Below, one piece after another: positions 16,228 to 24,455 of a DNA stretch of 64,000 nt; positions within the stretch are counted from its first letter, which is position 1; each line of letters opens with the position of its first letter. The stretch is from Flavobacteriales bacterium 33_180_T64 (GTDB lineage Bacteria; Bacteroidota; Bacteroidia; Flavobacteriales; Flavobacteriaceae): assembly GCA_002162685.1 (NCBI GenBank), contig MAAQ01000019.1, forward strand, positions 39,604-103,603, written 5' to 3'. The position numbers and the translations under genes were made by a program. The notes below the pieces were generated by a model, which did not search any database, was not told the origin of the DNA, and saw nothing but the letters and a program-made list of their open reading frames with translations.

Positions 16228-19200
16228 TTACATTTTCTGTCGGTTATCGTTAGACTGCGTATCAATTAACTTATTGTATGGATCTACACCTACTTCGGTA
16301 GGCTTTTCGTCTACAATAATTGATATTTTATTATTGATTGCAGTAATCTTATGCTTTTTTAAATATAGAACACGTTCTTTCTTTTTTCCATCGACATCAT
16401 CCTCGGTGAAAATTCCAATATCTATATAATCTTGTAATTGTGTAGATAATATAGGTCTCTTTTTGCCTTCAGGTAAATACGACAATGAGTCTCTTCCTAC
16501 TTCAGAATAGTAACGTTTTCCTTTTTCATTATTTCTATATTTACTGACGTTAAATTCGATATCAACCTTATATTTTCCATTTTCCATTTCAGTAGAAGAC
16601 ACATCTACAATTCGATTATTATACAGCGTTATTGTTTCAAACATATCTTTAATTACGTACTGTAAACTGTCTGGTGTCACTCTTCTAATATGACGAACCA
16701 TATCTATTGACGTTGTATATGGTGGCTCTTGAAATTTAACTTCTGCAACATAATCTTTAAGCGCCTTATTAAGTACATCTTCTCCTATATAATCACTCAG
16801 TGCATAAAATACTAGTGATCCTTTTTGATAGCGAATATAACCTTGACCATCGTTATACATCAATGGTTTTTCACGTTTGCTTTCAAATGTTCTAAATGTT
16901 AGATAATCATCTAAAGATTTCTTTAAGAACTTACGCATTTGTGTTTTTCCTATTTCTTTTTCTAAAACTTTTAATGCTACATATTCTGACAAACTTTCAG
17001 ATAACATTGTAGCTCCCATAACATCTGCTCCTATCACTTGATGTGCCCACCATTGATGAGCGACTTCATGAACAGTAATAGCATAAGTGTAATCAACACC
17101 TCCTTCTTCACTATCATCAACATCAGCAATAAATCCTGCATCACCAGCAAACGGAATCGTATTAGGAAATGACTGTGCAAAACTTCCACTAGGGAATTCA
17201 ACAATACGTAATTGCTTATGTTGATACGGACTAAAATTCTCACTATTATATGCTAGCGATGCTTTCATTCCTTTCATCATTCTATCAAGATTGTACTCAT
17301 GACCTTCATGGTAATAAATTTCAAGCTTAACATCTTTCCATGTGTCACGTTTCACTTTATATTCTGCCGAATTATAAGCATAGAAATTTAATATTTTGCT
17401 ATCCATTTTATAATGAAAATAACGACGTCCATCTTGAGTCCATTCCTTTTGAAGATAACCAGGAGCAATCGCTATTTGATCGTCACTAGTACTAACAGTC
17501 GTTTCAAAATCTATCCAGTCACTATCTTTAGAAATATATGTATTCCCTAAAGCAGTAGAATCTGATGGATGTGGTTTTAATTCATTAGGTAATAAGTCAT
17601 ATTTTTTACGTGTATTATTATCTGTAAGTTCTCTACCAGCACTATAGCCCAAACTTGGAAACAACTGGAAGTTATTTATAAATGTTCCGTTAGCAATAAT
17701 TGGAGAATTTCTAGTTAAGAGCGTATTCGGCTCGTTTTTAACCGTGAAATGCAATGTCATAGAATCGCCTGGTTTCATTGGTCGTTTTAACTCATAGATA
17801 TCAAAATTATATATAGTATCTTCTAGAACCAATGTATTTGCTCTATCAAACTCGAATGTACTTGGATAATCATTATGGCTTAAGAAAACGCTATCAATGG
17901 CTTCATCTGTTTTATTAACCATAATATAATCTCCTGAAGCATTAAAATCTCTTGTCTTTGGAAAAAGATTCACGTCGGTTTTAACCGATACAATTCTTGG
18001 TTGAGCAATATTCTGATATTTTTTATATGTTTTCTCCCAATCTACTCTTAGTTTTTCTCTTTCTTTTGAAGAATAACTTACGTTCTCAATATTAGTTTCA
18101 TTATAGATTGTATACCCAAGAGACATAAACCCAATAAGAAGAACAACTAGTGTAATAGCAATTGGCATTTTAAATCTTGAGGATACAATTTTTAAACGTT
18201 CTTTAAATGAATGCGGCAAACCTCTTACCCAAAATAACCCCGTTAAAACTAGCAAGATTAATCCTCCAAGAACCCAATACATTTTATATAGTAAATAACG
18301 GCCTAATGAATCGCCATAACCATTCATATCATTAAAGCCAAAACCAGGACCTTCATTATATTTAAATAAATCTTGCTCAATACCTGCTAAACTTAAAAAT
18401 GGGATTGCTGCTCCAATAATAATAAGCACAAATAATCCTAAATATAAATTTCTGAATAATGCATGTACAAAAAGTGCTAAAAATGCCCAAACAATATAGT
18501 TTACAAGTCTTAATCCAAATAAATCCTTAATATATAAGCCAATCTCAATATCATAATAACCTTTATATAATTGAAATAATATTCCTGCAATCATGACAAC
18601 ACAGAGGAGTAACATTTGCATTTTCACTATAGCAATAAATTTAGATAAAAACAAAGACCAGTTTGGAGTTGGTGTCACATCTTCAATACCATTCATTCGT
18701 ACAGTTTTGCTACGATTCACTAATACTCCAGCATATAAGAATGTACAAATATTAATTGCTAATGTAAAACCTCCACTACCTCTTAACATACGCCAAGTTC
18801 TAGGGTATGTAGGTGTTCCAAATGGGTTTGCTATATCTGAAAGCCCTATCAATACAATAATTAAACCAACTAAAACAATACTAATAAAAGGCCAACTTTT
18901 AACAATATGCTTAAATTCTATATTAGAAATTCGCCATGTTGTTTTTAAATTTTGAATAAAAGAATAATCAAAATTTACATTAGGCAAATTAATTCTTGTG
19001 ATACCTCCAAAATTACTTTTTATAGAACGCTCTCCTTTATTTTTCTTAAATAATGAAAATGAAATAGCATTTTGACTAAAGGTGAAGAATTTATAAACCA
19101 ATCCAAAAACCAAACTCGCAACACCTAACCAGATTAACCGGTTATAAAGAATCACTTCTTTAATAGGAAGATGGAGTTCATTTTGTTCATAAACCGTCCA

Positions 19201-19878
19201 ATATCTTGTATAGTATTGCATCGCCGATCCACCAAAAGGATCTACCAAGGCTGCAATATATCGATGTTCTGGATCTGATAAAAAACTCTCCGTTAACCCT
19301 TGAACAAATAGCAATAGAATTACTGTTATAAAACCTGCAGCAATATTTCTAGTAAAGGTCACTACTGCAAATACAATAGCTCCAAATAGTAAAATATTAG
19401 GTAGTATAAATAACCAATACGTATCAAAATAGGATTTAAAATCAAATGCTGCAATCAACTCAGAATTTGTTCCTGGTAAACGAAAGCCAATAAACATTCC
19501 AATACTAATAGTAAGAACAATACAGGTTACAATTAATATCGAGCTGAAAAATTTAGCAAACAAATAATTTGCTTTTGTAAATGGATATGAATATAAAATG
19601 GTATGCATCTCACTTTTATAATCACGGTATATAGACACACCAATAATTGATGGAAATAAAAAGAATATAAAAATAGATAATCCAATAAACAGATTAGCAA
19701 TTCCCATTGGAGAATTCACAATTCTAGACGAGCCAGTCGTTGCAGTTATACTATCAAATATACCTGCATTTGCAGCTGCAATAAAAAGTGACAAGGCAAA
19801 GAAAATTGCCATATAAATATAAAAAGCAGGCTTTTTAAACCAATGCTTTAATTCATGAAAAAATATAGTAGAGAACAT
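16228..19878 (-). CDS. ABC transporter permease fused to M1 family aminopeptidase
   Basis: The protein has 1216 residues. The N-terminal ~600 residues hold two sets of about six membrane helices of the ABC-2 type, separated by loops. The C-terminal ~600 residues form an M1-type metallopeptidase domain with HEVAHQWW (zinc ligands about H937 and H941) and the downstream LSESLSEY motif, whose glutamate is the third ligand. The gene follows the ABC ATPase gene by 32 bases and is its obvious partner. This fusion is a known family. Its substrate, and whether the peptidase faces the periplasm and acts on the transported species, are unknown. Confidence 0.9.
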   Translation of the reverse strand: MFSTIFFHELKHWFKKPAFYIYMAIFFALSLFIAAANAGIFDSITATTGSSRIVNSPMGIANLFIGLSIFIFFLFPSIIGVSIYRDYKSEMHTILYSYPFTKANYLFAKFFSSILIVTCIVLTISIGMFIGFRLPGTNSELIAAFDFKSYFDTYWLFILPNILLFGAIVFAVVTFTRNIAAGFITVILLLFVQGLTESFLSDPEHRYIAALVDPFGGSAMQYYTRYWTVYEQNELHLPIKEVILYNRLIWLGVASLVFGLVYKFFTFSQNAISFSLFKKNKGERSIKSNFGGITRINLPNVNFDYSFIQNLKTTWRISNIEFKHIVKSWPFISIVLVGLIIVLIGLSDIANPFGTPTYPRTWRMLRGSGGFTLAINICTFLYAGVLVNRSKTVRMNGIEDVTPTPNWSLFLSKFIAIVKMQMLLLCVVMIAGILFQLYKGYYDIEIGLYIKDLFGLRLVNYIVWAFLALFVHALFRNLYLGLFVLIIIGAAIPFLSLAGIEQDLFKYNEGPGFGFNDMNGYGDSLGRYLLYKMYWVLGGLILLVLTGLFWVRGLPHSFKERLKIVSSRFKMPIAITLVVLLIGFMSLGYTIYNETNIENVSYSSKEREKLRVDWEKTYKKYQNIAQPRIVSVKTDVNLFPKTRDFNASGDYIMVNKTDEAIDSVFLSHNDYPSTFEFDRANTLVLEDTIYNFDIYELKRPMKPGDSMTLHFTVKNEPNTLLTRNSPIIANGTFINNFQLFPSLGYSAGRELTDNNTRKKYDLLPNELKPHPSDSTALGNTYISKDSDWIDFETTVSTSDDQIAIAPGYLQKEWTQDGRRYFHYKMDSKILNFYAYNSAEYKVKRDTWKDVKLEIYYHEGHEYNLDRMMKGMKASLAYNSENFSPYQHKQLRIVEFPSGSFAQSFPNTIPFAGDAGFIADVDDSEEGGVDYTYAITVHEVAHQWWAHQVIGADVMGATMLSESLSEYVALKVLEKEIGKTQMRKFLKKSLDDYLTFRTFESKREKPLMYNDGQGYIRYQKGSLVFYALSDYIGEDVLNKALKDYVAEVKFQEPPYTTSIDMVRHIRRVTPDSLQYVIKDMFETITLYNNRIVDVSSTEMENGKYKVDIEFNVSKYRNNEKGKRYYSEVGRDSLSYLPEGKKRPILSTQLQDYIDIGIFTEDDVDGKKKERVLYLKKHKITAINNKISIIVDEKPTEVGVDPYNKLIDTQSNDNRQKM

Positions 19879-19910
19879 AATGTATCTTTTAAATTTATAA
19901 TAAAATTAAA

Positions 19911-20798
19911 TTAGCTTAAAACAGGTTCATCCTGTTTCAATGCTATAAAATACACGTCGTCTAACTGTGGTTCAGAAGCTTTAAATTTCACATCTGGTAA
20001 TGCCTCTGCAAATACTCTTATATTTAAAGTATTATCTTCATTGTAATTTGAAGACAATACATTGTACCTAGTTTCATTAGACTCTAAATCGTCCCTTTCA
20101 ATAATTTTAGTCCAAATTTTACCAACCAATTCTTCTCTAGCTTTAGATGGCGTAGAATGCTTTAAGATTCGACCACCATTTAAAATAGCCATCTCATTAC
20201 AAAGCTCTTTAACATCTTCTACAATATGCGTTGAGAAAATCACTGTACAATTTGTTCCTACCTCACGTAATACATTTAAAAAACGATGTCTCTCTGCTGG
20301 ATCTAAGCCAGCTGTTGGTTCATCTACAATAATTAGTTTTGGGCTATTTAATAACAATTGGGCAATACCAAAACGTTGCTTCATTCCTCCAGAATAACCT
20401 GCAACATTCTTCTTACGAACATCATATAAATTTGTGATTTCTAAAACTTCTTTTACTAAAGTTGCGCGATCAGACTTAGAACCTACACCTTTAAGCGTTG
20501 CAAAATAGTCTAGTAAAGCTTCAGCAGACATTTTTGGATATACTCCAAACGATTGTGGTAAATATCCCAGAATTTTCCTTAAAGCCATTTTATCTTCCAA
20601 AACGTTTATCTCTCCAAACATAATAGATCCAGAATCTGGGCTTTGTAATGTAGCAATGGTTCTCATTAATGAAGATTTACCTGCGCCATTTGGACCAAGT
20701 AGCCCAAACATCCCTGTTCCAATTTCGAGATTAAGATTATCAATAGCTTTTACACCATTCTTATAAGTCTTTGTTAAATCTTTAATGACTAACTTCAT
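19911..20798 (-). CDS. ABC transporter ATP-binding protein
   Basis: The protein has 295 residues. Walker A is GPNGAGKSS (about 35-43), the signature YSGGMKQR (about 134-141) and Walker B LIIVDEPTAGLDP (about 155-167). It is the first gene of a two-gene operon with the ABC-permease/M1-peptidase fusion and would supply the ATPase for it. The ~75-residue C-terminal extension after the H-loop (STHIVEDV) is typical of this subfamily. Confidence 0.93.
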   Translation of the reverse strand: MKLVIKDLTKTYKNGVKAIDNLNLEIGTGMFGLLGPNGAGKSSLMRTIATLQSPDSGSIMFGEINVLEDKMALRKILGYLPQSFGVYPKMSAEALLDYFATLKGVGSKSDRATLVKEVLEITNLYDVRKKNVAGYSGGMKQRFGIAQLLLNSPKLIIVDEPTAGLDPAERHRFLNVLREVGTNCTVIFSTHIVEDVKELCNEMAILNGGRILKHSTPSKAREELVGKIWTKIIERDDLESNETRYNVLSSNYNEDNTLNIRVFAEALPDVKFKASEPQLDDVYFIALKQDEPVLS

Positions 20799-20933
20799 CC
20801 GTTCTTAGTTTTAATTAAATTTATAAAGGTATTGGTGTAAAAATACTTCATTTTGTTACAAAAAAATTTTCGAAGCTATTAAAAACAAAATAAATCCTAT
20901 TATTTTTACAAAAATTGAAATAATAAAATACAT

Positions 20934-22022
20934 ATGGCAACAAAAAGTATACTGAATAAAAAATCATTAGATTTTCTAGAAAAATATTTAAATAATGCAG
21001 CGCCTACAGGGTATGAGTGGAATGGACAAAAAGTTTGGATGGATTATCTAAAACCTTATGTTGATGAATTTATAACAGATACTTACGGAACAGCAGTTGG
21101 TGTCATTAACCCAAAAGCAAAATATAAAGTTGTCATTGAAGGTCATGCTGATGAAATTTCATGGTATGTAAATTACATTTCAGATAACGGATTAATTTAT
21201 GTGATTCGTAATGGCGGAAGTGACCATCAAATCGCTCCAAGTAAAATTGTTAATATTCATACTAAAAAAGGTATTGTAAAAGGCGTATTTGGCTGGCCTG
21301 CAATACACACTAGAAATAAAGCAAAAGAAGAAGCTCCAAAACCAGATAATATTTTTATTGATTGTGGTTGTTCTTCAAAAGAAGAGATTGAAAAGTTAGG
21401 CATACACGTTGGTTGTGTGATTACATATCCTGATACCTTTCATATCTTAAACAAAGACAAATTTGTTTGTCGCGCACTAGACAATAGAATGGGTGGGTTT
21501 ATGATTGCTGAAGTCGCTCGTTTGCTTAAAGAAAACAAAAAAGAACTTCCTTTTGGCTTATATGTTACCAATTCGGTACAAGAAGAAATCGGACTTCGAG
21601 GTGCTGAAATGATTACAAACACCATCAAGCCTAATGTTGCTATCGTTACTGATGTTACTCACGACACCACAACACCAATGATCGACAAAAAGAAAGAAGG
21701 ACATCTAGAACTCGGTAAAGGCCCTGTGATAGCCTATGCTCCTGCTGTACAGCAAAAGTTAAGAGATTTAATTACCGATACTGCTGAAGCAAAAAAAATA
21801 CCTTTCCAACGTTCTGCATTGTCTAGAGCTACAGGAACAGATACTGACGCATTTGCTTATAGTAATGGTGGTGTTGCTTCTGCTTTAATTTCATTACCAT
21901 TGCGCTATATGCATACTACAGTTGAAATGGTACATCGTGATGATGTAGAAAATGTGATTAAAATGATTTATGAAACACTACTCAAAATTAAAGATGGAGA
22001 AACCTTTTCTTATTTTGAATAA
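20934..22022 (+). CDS. M42 family metallopeptidase (glutamyl aminopeptidase type)
   Basis: The protein has 362 residues. The dinuclear metal site of M42 enzymes is visible: EGHADE (His ligand), CRALDNRMGG (bridging Asp), VQEEIGLRGA (catalytic Glu and ligand), IVTDVTHDT (Asp) and the late YMHTTVEMV (His). It is a cytosolic tetrahedral aminopeptidase acting on short peptides. The gene is divergent from the ABC operon and is followed by two hairpin terminators. Confidence 0.92.
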   Translation: MATKSILNKKSLDFLEKYLNNAAPTGYEWNGQKVWMDYLKPYVDEFITDTYGTAVGVINPKAKYKVVIEGHADEISWYVNYISDNGLIYVIRNGGSDHQIAPSKIVNIHTKKGIVKGVFGWPAIHTRNKAKEEAPKPDNIFIDCGCSSKEEIEKLGIHVGCVITYPDTFHILNKDKFVCRALDNRMGGFMIAEVARLLKENKKELPFGLYVTNSVQEEIGLRGAEMITNTIKPNVAIVTDVTHDTTTPMIDKKKEGHLELGKGPVIAYAPAVQQKLRDLITDTAEAKKIPFQRSALSRATGTDTDAFAYSNGGVASALISLPLRYMHTTVEMVHRDDVENVIKMIYETLLKIKDGETFSYFE

Positions 22023-22030
22023 TTATGATT

Positions 22031-22058
22031 GATTCCTGAAAAAACGGGAATCTTTTTT
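22031..22058 (+). terminator. Intrinsic terminator of the M42 peptidase gene
   Basis: An eight-base-pair stem (GATTCCTG with CGGGAATC, one G-T pair) with an A6 loop is followed directly by six T. It starts eight bases after the stop codon. Confidence 0.8.
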
Positions 22059-22080
22059 AAACTAGTTATAAGTAATAATA

Positions 22081-22120
22081 AAAAGGCTTGAATTTCCTAA
22101 TCGGAAATTCAAGCCTTTTT
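22081..22120. terminator. 17-bp perfect hairpin, bidirectional terminator
   Basis: A perfect inverted repeat (22081-22097 with 22103-22119, five-base loop TAATC) carries A4 and T5 flanks. It follows the first terminator by 22 bases and precedes the class V aminotransferase gene, so it is a backup terminator on the plus strand. Confidence 0.75.
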
Positions 22121-22192
22121 ATTAAATTAGTTCTGTCAACAAAAATATAAGTACATTTTCTAACACTGACATTTACATCAACACAATAAGAT

Positions 22193-23353
22193 ATGTTACA
22201 ACACCAAAAAGACCTATTCAATATACCAGAAGACATCACTTATCTTAATACTGCTGCGCAATCGCCATCCTTTAAAGCTGTTTATGACGCTGGAATAAAA
22301 GGTTTAAAACAAAAAAAATTACCGCATACCATTGGAATTTCAGATTATTTTGAACCTGTTATAGAGCTTAAAACCTTATTTGCTAAGTTGGTTGATGTCG
22401 ATGATTTTAATCGCATAGCAACTATTCCATCGGTATCGTATGGTATGGCTACCATAGCTAATAATATTAAACTTAAAGAACATGATGAAATATTAATTAT
22501 TAGCGAACAATTTCCAAGCAATGTGTATTCTTGGCAAAAATTAGCTAAAAAATATAATGCGAAAATAATCACGGTTAGTGCTCCAGAGTCTAAAAAAGAC
22601 CGCACAAAACAATGGAACACTAATATCCTTGAAGCTATTTCCGAAAAAACAGCTGTTATTGCTATGGGACATATTCATTGGTCCAACGGAAGCTTGTTTA
22701 ATCTTAAAGCTATCAGTAAAAAAGCTAAACGCTATCAAGCTTTACTTATTATTGATGGAAGTCAATCTATTGGCGCTCTTCCTTTTTCAGTAAAAGAAAT
22801 TCAACCAGACGCACTTATTTGTGCTGGCTATAAATGGTTATTCGGACCTTATGGTTGTGCCTATGCATACTACGGAAGTCATTTTGACGATGGAGAACCT
22901 ATAGAAGAGAATTGGTCTAACCGATTAAACAGTGAAGATTTTACAGGTTTAACTAATTATGAAGCTCAATACAAACCGTTAGCAAATCGCTATTCGGTTG
23001 GAGAAAACGGCAGTTTCATCTACGTAAAAATGCAAATTGAAGCGCTAAAACAAATTATAGATTGGACACCTAAAGCTATTCAAGACTATTGTAAAAATAT
23101 AACGTCTAAGGCTGTTAAAGATTTAGAACAGTTGGGCTGTAATATTGAAAATACCGAGTTTAGAACGCATCATCTTTTTGGAATAGAACTTCCTAATGGT
23201 ATAAATATAGAAGCCTTAAAAAAGGATTTATCTAAGCATAATATCTTTGTGTCATTTAGAGGTAATTATATTAGAATATCATGTCACCTTTTTAATACGG
23301 CTGAAGATTTTAGAACGCTTATAAATTGTATGACTTCTGCTTTAGAAAAATAA
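22193..23353 (+). CDS. Class V PLP-dependent aminotransferase
   Basis: The protein has 386 residues. PLP-binding signatures are the LLIIDGSQSIGALPF block (Asp contacting the cofactor) and CAGYKWLFGPYG, which carries the Schiff-base lysine. The N-terminal TYLNTAAQSPS is typical of the isopenicillin-N epimerase/CsdA-like branch. A cysteine desulfurase role is unlikely because no catalytic-loop Cys is obvious. The exact substrate is unknown. It is transcribed alone after two terminators and converges on the membrane-protein gene seven bases downstream. Confidence 0.87.
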   Translation: MLQHQKDLFNIPEDITYLNTAAQSPSFKAVYDAGIKGLKQKKLPHTIGISDYFEPVIELKTLFAKLVDVDDFNRIATIPSVSYGMATIANNIKLKEHDEILIISEQFPSNVYSWQKLAKKYNAKIITVSAPESKKDRTKQWNTNILEAISEKTAVIAMGHIHWSNGSLFNLKAISKKAKRYQALLIIDGSQSIGALPFSVKEIQPDALICAGYKWLFGPYGCAYAYYGSHFDDGEPIEENWSNRLNSEDFTGLTNYEAQYKPLANRYSVGENGSFIYVKMQIEALKQIIDWTPKAIQDYCKNITSKAVKDLEQLGCNIENTEFRTHHLFGIELPNGINIEALKKDLSKHNIFVSFRGNYIRISCHLFNTAEDFRTLINCMTSALEK

Positions 23354-23359
23354 CTATTT

Positions 23360-24367
23360 CTATCTCGTTTTTTGCTTTCGTAAAAACAAACTTCTAATCG
23401 TTATTATATTTAAAGGAAATTCTAACATAACATGAGATACACTTAAAAATATTGATAATATAAAGCCTAATCTGTAATCATATAAATAACAACATGATAT
23501 TATAGCCCAAAGCATTAGAATAGTTAATGCTTTTTTAGTTGTTAATTGTTTATGCCAACCGATAATTGTTGTTTTAGAAAACCAATTTAAATAATGATAG
23601 ATATAGGCAAAGGCTATAAATATTTGAATTTTTAAATCTATTTTTTCGTAGAAAAAGAATCTTAAATCATTATAAACACCTAAAAATTTAGATAAATTAG
23701 CATTTAGTACATGAAAATTATTACCTATATAGTTATCTTTTATTCCTTGAGAAAATTGATAATTAAATATATCTGTATCAAAAAACACTAAAGATAAAGG
23801 CAACAATAAAACGAGGATTATATTTGTAATCCCATATTTAGTTTTTTTCTTCTTTACTCCATATATCATAAAAAAAATAGTGAATAGGTATACATGTATA
23901 ATTGTTGGTAATAATAAACCATTAATTAAAACATAGGCTTCAGATGTATACGTCCATACAGACAGTAATAGAGCTACTAAAAAACTAATAGCAAATGCTT
24001 TGTACGTTTTATAAAATAACGCTAGTATGGCAGAAATTAAAATAAAAAACATTACAAAATTTGTATATCTAACTACTGTACTTGTAAAAAAAGAGATGAT
24101 AAATTCGTCTAAAAACTCAGAAAAAACAGGTAAGCTAAAAACATAAGGTGTTGAATAAATAATAGCAGCTCCTAAAACTAAATATTTCCAATATTTATTA
24201 ATTACAAAATAGTTTTTGTCTACTATCCAATTTGTCTCGGTTAAATAATGTAGTGGCCCTAAAAAAGCATAACCAAAAAGAAATAACTCAAAAGGCAACA
24301 AGCAAGCAAGAATAAAACTAATAAGTATTAATCCAAAATTGATTTTATCAATATTAACCGCATTCAT
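23360..24367 (-). CDS. Histidine-containing polytopic membrane protein, unknown
   Basis: The protein has 335 residues with about eight to nine membrane helices. Conserved-looking His motifs lie near membrane faces: GPLHYLTETNW (about 37-47), TIIHVYLF, IYHYLNWFSKTTIIGWHK and SVSHVMLEFPLN. A set of His residues at helix ends recalls membrane-bound metalloenzymes such as Brp/Blh carotene dioxygenases, but the precise motifs of that family are not clear, so I do not assign a function. It lies downstream of the T9SS adhesin-like gene, separated from it by a terminator. Confidence 0.7.
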   Translation of the reverse strand: MNAVNIDKINFGLILISFILACLLPFELFLFGYAFLGPLHYLTETNWIVDKNYFVINKYWKYLVLGAAIIYSTPYVFSLPVFSEFLDEFIISFFTSTVVRYTNFVMFFILISAILALFYKTYKAFAISFLVALLLSVWTYTSEAYVLINGLLLPTIIHVYLFTIFFMIYGVKKKKTKYGITNIILVLLLPLSLVFFDTDIFNYQFSQGIKDNYIGNNFHVLNANLSKFLGVYNDLRFFFYEKIDLKIQIFIAFAYIYHYLNWFSKTTIIGWHKQLTTKKALTILMLWAIISCCYLYDYRLGFILSIFLSVSHVMLEFPLNIITIRSLFLRKQKTR

Positions 24368-24402
24368 TTATTTTAATTTTTATACATCAAGCAATATATT
24401 TT

Positions 24403-24441
24403 AAAAAAAAAGCTACACCTTTTAAGTGTAGCTTTTTTTTA
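24403..24441 (-). terminator. Intrinsic terminator of the adhesin-like gene
   Basis: An AGCTACAC/GTGTAGCT stem (24411-24418 with 24426-24433, seven-base loop), flanked by A and T tracts, lies 15 bases past the adhesin-like gene's stop and separates it from the downstream membrane-protein gene. Confidence 0.8.
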
Positions 24442-24455
24442 ACTCATAATAGTTC

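Noticed and set aside
22193..23353. Second cysteine desulfurase
   Set aside because: The class V aminotransferase lacks an obvious catalytic-loop cysteine and its opening differs from the desulfurase at the left edge.
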